The notes below the pieces were generated by a model that searched no databases, had not been told where the DNA came from, and saw only the letters and a program-made list of their open reading frames with translations. 64,000 nt of DNA from Echinarachnius parma (Eukaryota > Echinodermata > Echinoidea > Clypeasteroida > Echinarachniidae), in assembly GCA_037951105.1 (NCBI GenBank), contig JBAMJV010003332.1, positions 148,640 through 212,639 on the forward strand, written 5' to 3'. Each line of letters opens with the position of its first letter. Within the stretch, counting starts at the first letter, position 1. Position numbers and translations under genes: made by a program. This document shows, in pieces, positions 22,801 to 33,900 of the stretch.

Positions 22801-25800
22801 GTTTTCATGCTTCCGTGTTTCAGCTGAAATTCTGTGATTATAAATCTTAGCATACTGATCTGTACCATATTCATATAATCGATACTTGTATCAGAGAGGA
22901 ATATTCAATTAAATATAGTTTTGTAAGTCGATGTAGCTGAGCTATCAAATCTAACAGATCTTCATCTAGGCAATGAACTGACCACTAGATATAGTTTCAA
23001 TGAGTAATATTCAATGAAATATAATTTTGTTACGCTTGATTTGACATACGAAAGGTCACGTGACTTTGTAACTGTAAACCCGTCACAATAGACCAGTTCG
23101 TAGATAGCATATGGGACCCGGATATGGGTCGTTTGACCCCTTGACCATTGAATTCTACAATCATGGGTAGGATATAAAGCTTTTACTCTGTGCAGTCATG
23201 TTCAGAGTGGCAGATGGTTGTCATGGGATATCCTTTGTTACTTTCATGAGAACAATTGATCAACCTACGCAACAAGGAATTTCCAATCGATGTACTCAAG
23301 AATAACAAGTAAAGAACCTTATCCAGTCCTTTCAATTCGTTGAATGCCGCATTGGTACGATTGACCTTTGTATTGCGCATGCGCAGATTGTAACTACGAA
23401 CTGGCATATTTTGATCTCAAAAGATGCGTAAGACTTCAATGAAAATCTCATGAAGCGACACTGCGAGACATGAACCCGTTGCAGAATTATCACACAAAAA
23501 CTCAAGGGAGGGTGGATTCTATTTGTGTATATTTGGATATATTTTTGTGTGAAATGAGTTGTATATTTAAATAAAAATGTTGTAATAACTTGCGTTGCCT
23601 GAAAGCTTCTTGACAAAGCAGATGGTAATTGAATCTATATTGTTCACATCCCTTTCTGTTCACCAGATGAGTTTGGTGCTTACATCATTGTGTTCTTCGT
23701 CAATGCTACCTTGGTTCTGTTGAGGAAGCGACAAACTCTTGTTTTCCCTTAATAGAATAATGCCCACATTTATTAGCATTCAACATGAAAAATGAGATCT
23801 AACCCTTCAACTTTACTATTTTGCTTATCTTTTCAGATGAGTTTGATGCTTACATCATTGTGTCCTTCGTCAACGCCACCCTGGTTCTGTCCATCGGTGA
23901 GACTGTTGAGGAAGTGACAGATTCTGGTTTCCTGGGAACCACACCTACCCTCTCCTCATCCCTCATCGGTGATGATGCTCTCCTACAGGTAACACACTCA
24001 AATTCATTTTCAGGATACATATAGTAGCTGACTAGATCTCTTTATTAAGTTTTCATGGAATTGTTATCTCAAAAGAGATTGTAATGATATGTCGCTTTGC
24101 TATAACAACTTATTCACTCTACTCAATTGTTTTACCCTTGGAATTTACTTGTATTCTTTCCATCTGTTATTTTAATAGAAATTATGCTTTTGTCATGTGC
24201 ATAGCAATGATGTTTATATTATCTGTCAATCCACTGAATGCATTGTGATGACAGCTTTATCACTGAGTTCTGAGCTATGCACATGAATTACATTTATCAA
24301 TTACAAATAAAATAGTTCCATAAAGAGGCTCTATTAAACTCGTCAGTTCTGTTGCTTTCTCATTTTTCCAGATTTATCCCGATGGTATTCGTCACATCCG
24401 CTCAGACAAGCGTGTGAACGAGTGGAAGACTCCGGGAAAGAAGAACATCGTCAAGTGTGCAGTCAACCAGAGACAGGTCGTCATCGCTCTGACGGGAGGA
24501 GAGCTTGTGTACTTTGAAATGGACCCAGTAAGTTATTGTTTTGCACTTGTCCTTGCATATTAGCGGAATGGTAGGGATTCAACTGAATAAATTACGCCCT
24601 CCAGTGCTAAAACTTGGACTAACAAACTGATCTCGAGCCGTCATCTGTGATTCTTGTTTTGTAGGTCAAATTTGAGTGATATTGATTTTTATCCCTTGCA
24701 TAGAAATGATGACTATTTTATCTGTCAATCCACTGAATACATCTTGATGACAGCTTTATCACTGAGTTCTGAGCTATGCATGGATAGGAATCACTCACTG
24801 CACTTCTCATGACACAATAAATGGGATGTTTTGTTCTTTGAATTTCAATATTTTCTGTCCAAGACAAAAAATCTCTCTCAAGATGACTATGTTGTGGTCT
24901 TTGTACATCTAATTCTCATCCAGATATGGCTGGTAAAGTTTAACTTAAAGTAAATTCTTTCTGTCCTTTTTCTAATCCCAGACTGGCCAGCTGAATGAGT
25001 ACACAGAGCGGAAGGAGATGAATGCCGATGTCAAGTGCATGAGTCTTGCGTCGGTGCCATCTGGTGAACAACGTGCCAGATTCTTAGCCGTTGGACTGGA
25101 TGACAACACTGTCCGAATCATCTCCCTTGACCAATCAGTAAGTTATTGTTCTGTTGTCTTTAATTTAATGGTTATGGCTAACAATCTGCATGTATTGCTT
25201 ATTATGTGTAAATGATATACTTTTATGTAGTAGCCATGTTTATAGGATTTGTACTTGCATAGCAATGATGCTGTACTATCTGTCAATCCCCTGATGCATG
25301 TGATGACAACTTCACTTGAGTACTGAGCTATGCTGACTGATAATGTGTTTGCTTTTATTCTGTAGTTTGATATGTATACTCATTAATTAATAATAAGGAA
25401 AATCAACATTATTAAGAAGACTTATATAAAACTTGAAATAAAGCAATTAGAAATGATTTTTTACTTTGTTTTTCTCTATGTCAGGACTGTCTGCAACACA
25501 TGATTATATTAGTATTGCTGATTTCCATATCAGATGAAAAACATTGCCAAACAAATTAGAAACAATCTTTATATCTCTGTCTGTTCCACAGGACTGCCTG
25601 CAACCCTTGAGTATGCAGGCCTTGCCAGCCCCAGCCGAGGCCCTCTGTATCATAGAGATGGGAGGTACTGAGGCGAGAGAAGAAACGGGGGAAAGGGGGA
25701 GCTCTGGGGGTCTCTTCCTCAACATCGGCCTTCAGGTAAAGAACATTGATAACTCAATATTGAATTTCAGTTCTTCTTTATTGTTTATTCATAACAACAG

Positions 25801-27962
25801 CATGACCGTTCCGCCTGCTTTTGGCTAACAAATCTTACTGCGGGCAAACAAACCATGTATACAAATCAATTTTGGTGGCCCAGTTGGCCAACTAGCAAGT
25901 GAAAATTAAAGGTGGATCATTGCAATATGCTTTCATTTATTACAGCTTGTTGTAAATTATTCTCAAGATACAATATTAACATTTTGTGCTCTATGAATGT
26001 TTAACAAAGTTGATATTTCATTTGTGCTCAATTTTACAACTGGAACAATAGCCAGAAATTAACAGTATTATTGCTAAGCATAATTTTGCGGTGTTTGTAA
26101 CATTTCATTTTGTAGATTTGAAGCATCATGATCCAAACCTCACAAGCACTATACACTTGTGCCCCCTGTCTCTACCCCTACGCACCTTTGTATAATAAAC
26201 TAACACCTGCTTTTTAACTGCAAACCAGATGTGATGAATGCATGTACTCGCGCTTCGACTGATGGTTGACAGCCAGTGTTGATAACACGCATGCCATATT
26301 CTGATCTGACAAATCCTTTGTGATTTCCCAAGCACCATTTTGCAGAAAATGGTTGTACCCAATTTTGTATTCTTATTTTACAGTTGCCTACTGTCTATAA
26401 TTTGTAAATTAAATGTAAGGACCTGCAAATAATGTGTTAACAAACTTGTCCATTGCCATTTACACAAAAACGAAAGTAAATCACTCGACACATAGTAATT
26501 ATTACCTTCTGTGTGTGATACGTCTCTTGTTGTAGAATGGTGTGTTGCTGAGGATGGTGCTGGATTCAGTGACTGGAGACCTCTCTGATACCAGGACCCG
26601 GTACCTGGGTTCTAGACCAGTCAAGCTGTTTAGAATCAACATGCAGGGTTCAGAAGCAGTAAGTTTATTGATTTTAGTATATAAATAACTAAGCCTCCAC
26701 AGTAAATTTGTCCTCTACTGGCCTATTCCAGCAAGTAAAATCATAATTGTTTAAATTTTACTTGCCGAACAGATAATTTACTTGGCCACTTACTTCTTGA
26801 TGAGATTTAGATTGAAGGAATTACATTTTCCTCTTGTAGTTCACCAAAAATACATTTTCCTCTTTTAGTTCACCAAAAATTAAGTTGCCCCATCTGGCAA
26901 CCAAACTAGACCATTTCTGAAATTGTACTTGCCTGACATCAATTTTTACTAGCCCCGGGCGATCGGGCAGTTGCTAGTGTTGGGCCTGAAATAGCACGTG
27001 ATCATGCCTACAAGGAAATGTTTTGAAATGATTATAGAAATTATAATTATAATGAAGTATATTATTGATATTATTGCCTTCACTTGCCATTTGGCCAATG
27101 GACGACACATTTCTTTACCTGTAATGATCTGTTTCATTTGTTTTTCTTCAAGGTACTTGCCATGTTAAGTAGATCTTGGCTGAGGTTCTAGTTTTAATCA
27201 GGCCTCTTACTCTTGTCTTATGTGACATAGGAATATCCCCTCTGGTGCTAAAAATTAGACTGACAAACTGATCTCGAGCCTTGGAGCCATTGGTCCGTAT
27301 TCACAAAGGAGGTTTGTACAAACCCCTGTTCAAACCGCGGTTTACATCTATGGAATGCCAATTGTAAACTGATGGAGAGAGAATGTAAATTCCTTTACTT
27401 GTTAACAATGTTGATGGTACACATTCTCTCTCCATCAGTTTACAATTGGCATTCCATAGATGTAAACCGGGGTTTGAACCGGGGTTTGTACAAACCTCCT
27501 TTGTGAATACGGGCCATTATCTGTGATTATTGATTTAACCCCCCTAATTTTGATACCTTGCATAGCAATGATGACTATTTTATCTGTCAATCCACTGAAT
27601 GCATTTTGATGACAGCTTTATCACTGAGTTCTGAGCTATGCATTGAAAGGAATCACTCATTCTGTGAGTGAATTTCTATATTTTCTGTCCAAGATGCAAA
27701 CAAATCTCATTTGTAGGAATTTTCATCAGGATTTGTCGGAATCAATTCATATATTCAAATAAGATTTAACTTCCCAATAAATTTCTTATATTACAGGTGC
27801 TTGCCATGTCCAGTAGATCATGGCTGAGTTACTGGTATCAGTCTCGGTTCCATCTGACGCCTTTGTCTTATGAGACTCTGGAGTTTGCATCAGGGTTTGC
27901 ATCGGAACAGTGCCCAGAGGGTATCGTAGCCATCTCTACAAACACTCTCAGGTGAGTAAGAC

Positions 27963-27993
<31 letters not shown>

Positions 27994-30900
27994 TATGGAT
28001 GGATGGATGGATTGATTGATCAATTGATTGTACAAATCTGCAAACTTGAATAGAAAAGTTTGAATCGCAAGATGCATAGCCAATAGCAACCACACACTTT
28101 GATGCAAATATGAAACATAACTTGAAATATGATATTACTTTGTTTCTCAAGTATTGGTCAGTGATGTGTTTTTAACAAGCATATGTCTGAATATAATTGA
28201 ATGACATATATTTAGATCCTGAGACCATGTTTACACTAGGGAGGTATGTTAAGATGACTATTATCAACTCTGGAACCCTTTATCAAACTTCAATAAAACT
28301 ACACTAGTCACTAGCTTCAATAAGTTCAACATTGTCCTTCGTTTTACCTTCAGGATTTTGGCTCTTGAGAAATTGGGTGCCGTCTTCAACCAGGTATCCA
28401 CACAGCTGAAATACACGCCAAGGAAGTTTGCAATACACCAAGAGACCAACAGCATAGTGGTCATTGAATCAGACCATAACGCCTACACAGACTCTACCAA
28501 GGCACAGCGCAAGCAACAAATGGCAGAGGTAAACACAGTAATGTTGCTCAATGGATCACTGTTTGTTTAATCTTACATATAGAATAATTTACTTATTTGT
28601 AATAATATAAAAAGCTGTAATGCAATAAACATCTAACGGTACCAAAACATGGATGCTTTGCATTTACGATTTGTGTGTTTCATTTACTTTTGTTCTTGTA
28701 TTTTTATTAAAAATGAAAGAGAAATTAAACAAAATGGTCAATGATGTTACAAACAAGCATATGTCTGAATTTCATTTGAATGACATATTGGATGCTGAGA
28801 CCATGTTGATAATGTATTTTCATTTTAAGACAAGAACTTAAAATAAAATAAAACAAAATATTGCTGAAGAACACGTCTTGCAATACAGAGGTATTGGTTT
28901 AGATTTATTTTAATTTACTTCATTAACTCCTTGTCCGTTTCACGGTAGATAAATAATTTAGAATTCTGTTTTATAGTTGCAGGCAATAGATCACCAACAA
29001 ATATATTAAAGGGAAAATTATGAATGAAATACCCTTAGCAAAAATAGAAAAATAAAGTCTCTCGCATAATTTCAGGAAATGGTGGAAGCAGCTGATGAGG
29101 AGGAGAAGGAGCTGGCGGCTGAGATGGCAGAAGCCTTCCTTCAAGAGGAGCTTCCAGAGTCAACCTTTAGCTCTCCCAAGGCCGGAGCTGGCATGTGGGC
29201 CTCGGCCATCAGGCTACTCAATCCAGTCCAGGGCCAGACCCTAGACATGGTGGAGCTGGAACAGAACGAAGCTGCCTTCAGGTAGGGTGGAACTATTTCT
29301 CTCTTTATTATCCACCATCTTTCAAAACGTGGTGTCTAGCTTTAGTTTTACGTAAGTCAGAGCTGGCATGTGGGCCTAGGGTCATCAGGCTACTCAATCC
29401 AGTCCAGGGCCAGACACTAGACAAGGTGGAGCTAGAACAGAACGAAGCCGCCTTTGGGTAGCCGTAGGTGGAATTATCCTGTCTTTCCTTTCATCAATTT
29501 AACATTACATCTACCTTGAGTACACGCGAAGCTGGAGCTGCAATGTGGGCTTTTGCTACTAGGCCAGAGGGGTGTTGCATAAAGAGTTGTGATTAATCGC
29601 AAGTCAGAAAATGTGCACATTTGAGCCAATCAGATTTTGTGCATTTAGGAACATTTTGCCATTTTCTGACATGCGATTGATTACAAATCTTTATGCAACA
29701 CCACGTAGATGCTAGACACGGTTGTTGAGTTTATTCCCATTGATCAGCATTGCCAAAAGAAAGTTCCATCATCACCTCCAAGATGTTGCTACTGGTATAA
29801 TTTGTAGAGTGTTTTATTGTAAAGGTAATGACATTGGTCTATGATGTTAACATAACAAGCATATGTCTGAATCTAATTTGAATGACATCACTGGATCCTG
29901 AGGCCATATTGTCATTACCTTTGTAAGTGAAAGTTTGGTATATCTGCCCCAAATTGTAATTTTAGTACAATCTGTAAATGAACCTCCCAGGCCAGGAATT
30001 TGCTGTTCAGGACTGGTCCAGTATTGGAGCAGAGCATATTAAATATTGACAATAACAATGTTCTACGAAAGATCACATCTTTAACAGATTATGTCCATCA
30101 TCTATCCTTCTCTTTTACTCCTCAGCCTGGCGATGGTGAAGTTCGGCAACAGGGAGGGCGAGACCCATGTCCTGGTCGGAACAGCCAAAGATGTAACCCT
30201 TAGTCCTAGGACGTGCTCTGGTGGTCTGATCCACACATACCTGCTGCAAGAAGGGGAGGAAGGAACTAAGCTGGAACTGCTACACAAGGTAAGAAAGTCT
30301 TGTGATATTCACATTAAGATTCAACATGATCCATAGGACACAGGTGAAATGTGTGGGCTAGTAGAAATAGGCAGGGGTCTAAGGAACTAAGTTGGAACAT
30401 ATGTAGTTCATATTTACTTGATACAAGACCTCAGATCAAGTTCTATCACTTATACATCTACCAGTAATATTTTAGCAGTGATAAATTGTGGCGATTGGTT
30501 AGTAATTCCAGATTGTATTCTGATGTGGTCTATGATGGTCTTTTGACTAGCATATGTCTGATTTTATGTGAATGACATTTCAGGATACTGAGACCAGGAG
30601 TACAATATTCACTCCTAATCCTACATCAATGTAGTCTATGCTTGTGTTTAGAAGAAACCTTTTCCCTGATAGGCTTGTCAGACAAGGAAAAACAAAAATT
30701 TCCAACTGTGGCTGGCACCAAAGCAAGGAAATACAATGACAATAATCAGTTTTGGGGTTGCTCCAATGGGGATCTGACACAAAACTGTTGGAAGCAGTAG
30801 GCTATTTTTGATGTCTGCAATATTATAGTATCACTATCAAGGCTCCACTTATAGCCATCTTAACAGCCATTGATCACTTTATTCTAATTTTTCTTTTCAA

Positions 30901-33900
30901 TTCTTTAGACCCCAGTTGATGATGTGCCTTCAGCAATCTGTTCATTCCAAGGCAGAGTTCTTATCGGAGTTGGGAGACTTCTAAGAGTGTATGACCTCGG
31001 CAAGAAGAAACTACTCAGAAAGTGTGAAAACAAAGTAAGTTTGTGTGTATGAATAACAGTATTCACTTTGTGTGTGTGTAATTATCCTGTTCTTTATTTT
31101 CTGCAAGTCATTCATTACCCAGCAAAATAAAAATTAAGACTTATGAAGTTTTGCTGCCAAGGCTTCTTTATTTAAGTAGCATAAAACGAAGACAACCAAC
31201 ACCATATCTGTTACTTTGGGTTGCCCAGTAAGAAAGTAAAAACAAAGAAAATCAACAAATCTGTAAAAATGTGGATGTCCTCTCAGAAAAGTAAAATGTA
31301 GTATGATCGAAACTCACACATCTCACATTTGTTGGCCCTAGGCCAGGGGGCCAATGCTATTTTCAAACCCTGACTTGCAGATGTGATGAATGCATTTAAA
31401 TGCACTTTTGAAATTTCACAGCTAAAGGAAAATTTTGTGTTGATATTTCCAATTAACCAGTTAACCAATTAACGCCATTTTACTTTGGTCTAACATTGAC
31501 CCCACCTCTAGTATAATATTGGGGACCAGCCATGAATTTGCTAAATTTACTAAATTTAATTTTGTCACTCTTTTTGTACTCAGCACATTCCCAACTTCAT
31601 CACCAACATCATGACGTCGGGCAACCGCATCCTGGTGAGCGACGTTCAGGAGAGCCTTCACTTCCTCAAGTACAAACGCCTGGAGAATCAGATGGTCATC
31701 TTCGCAGACGACAGCAACCCTCGGTGGATTACGGCCACCTGCGCACTGGACTTTGACACCGTCATGGTCGCGGACAAATTTGGCAACATCACAGTGGTGA
31801 GTGTTATTCTTATAATAATACAGTGCTTTACGCTAAACACTGGCCCAGGGCCAGTAACATTTTTCTTTGGTGACTTGATCAAGCATAATAGATTTTTGAA
31901 TTGTCAGTGATAGAATTGTATTTGTATTAAATATGAAAAAGAAATTAAACAAAAATGGTCAATGATGTTACAAACAAGCATATGTCTGAATTTCATTTGA
32001 ATGACATATTGGATGCTGAGACCATCTTGATAATGTACGAGTATAATAACGAGTTTTCTAATTAATGGCACATTTCTGGGTGAATAAATGTGTGTTTTGG
32101 ACCACTAGGGATGGACCACTCGCAAAAAAAATTAGTAGGGAGCCTCGTTATTTAATCAAAACAGCTAATGTTTATAGGTAGCAACAAAAGTTGAATTTTC
32201 CAGTCTTTATGAGTAAAAAAAGTACAATTCTATGAGGAAAAAACAGAGTGACACTTATTTTATGTTTGATTTGTTCCACAGCTAAGATTGCCAGCAAATG
32301 TGAACGACAATGTGGACGAGGATCCAACGGGTGTGAAAGCGCTCTGGGATCGCGGTCTGCTCAACGGAGCGTCACAGAAGACGGACATCGTCTCAAGTTT
32401 CTTTGTCGGAGAGACGGTTCTCTCGCTTCAGAAGGCAACGCTCATTCCCGGTGGCTCCGAATCAGTTGTGTACACAACACTGTCGGGAGCCATTGGTGTA
32501 CTAGTGCCATTCACATCACACGAGGTTAGCACCTGTCATTTCTCATATTTTTTGTCTCTGATCAAACTGTGCTTTCAGATTAGTAGTTGTCGTTACTTTT
32601 GTAAGCTTAAAGGGATCTAGTAACTTTGTTGACATGTGCAAAAAGTGATGAATGGTTGATGCAATGTATATTGTTGTTATCTTATATGTCCACAGGGTAT
32701 TGTGTGAAAATTTCAAGTCAAATGGACATTGTATGGCCAAGTAATGAGTGAAAATGCAAAGTGATATTCAGTAACTTCAGTAACTCACTTTGTACACGGA
32801 AGAAAAACTCGCCCAGAGTTTTTCTTATCTAAATACTTCAATCATACATATCTTTGTAACGAAAGGGAAATTTGAAAAACCGAAACCGGTCTCATGATTT
32901 TATTGTTAATACGAATACAACAAGGTATAAGGGAACCGCTAGAATTAAAATTTTATTTTTAGGACTTGGACAATGTTACTAAGTCCCTTTAAAGGGGTAG
33001 TTCAGTTTTGGTATAGAGGGCGCTGCACAATATAATTTTTTGTAAGATAATGTAAAACTGAGTGTAAAATTCGAAAGAGCATACAATTGTAATGGCTGAA
33101 TAAACTTTATTTGATCAAAATCGGTTCAGAAACGGCTGAAATATCAATAAATATATCTGATCATAATAAATCTGGGCCCCAGATTTATTCGATGATTTAA
33201 ACAAATTATTTTAAAATGTTTACACTTTTTCGAAAATTTTCAACAGGTTTTTAAATAGTTGTTGATGATCTCTCTATTTATTCATTATTTCAACAAAACA
33301 TTACATGCATAATTTTGTATGAAAAATGAAACCAATGCTTTTTTAGAAAGCGCCCTCTTGCATTTTAATGGCTCTTTTCAATAATAACAGGGTCTTTACT
33401 TAGTCGTTTGTAATTTTCTATACCTGTTGAGCATGGTGGAGTTATAAAGTATTAGTTTGTAATGTTATTGTGCAGGTTTTGGTTACTAAAGCTCGGCCTC
33501 ACCAAAACTGTCCTACCCCTTTAAGGAAACATTTTAAACATAAACAAATCAATGTGACAAGATTAAAACTCAATGTTCTTGAGAAACGTTTTATCAGTAG
33601 GAAACGTTTTATCAGTAGCATGGCAGTGATGGTTCTATTTGATCGTATATTCATCTGATACACCATGATGAACCTTCAGTTCTGAGCTATGCAGAAGAGG
33701 AAATATCTTGGGCTGTACTAATGCAGCACATCTTGATCATTACAGGGCTGTATGCTAAAAAACTGTCCTAGGACCAGTGACATTTTACTTCAGGCCAGCA
33801 AAAATGTATAAAAGTCATAATTTGATGGTCTGATCAGTTCTAGATTTTAGATTTTAATTGAGAAACTGATATCAACACTGTGATGTTTGAGACTTCAATC

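Noticed and set aside
29195-29461. Long open frame running through the SF3B3 exon, intron and exon copy
   Set aside because: Frame is different from SF3B3 in the first exon and reads through a good donor site; it results from the duplicated exon.
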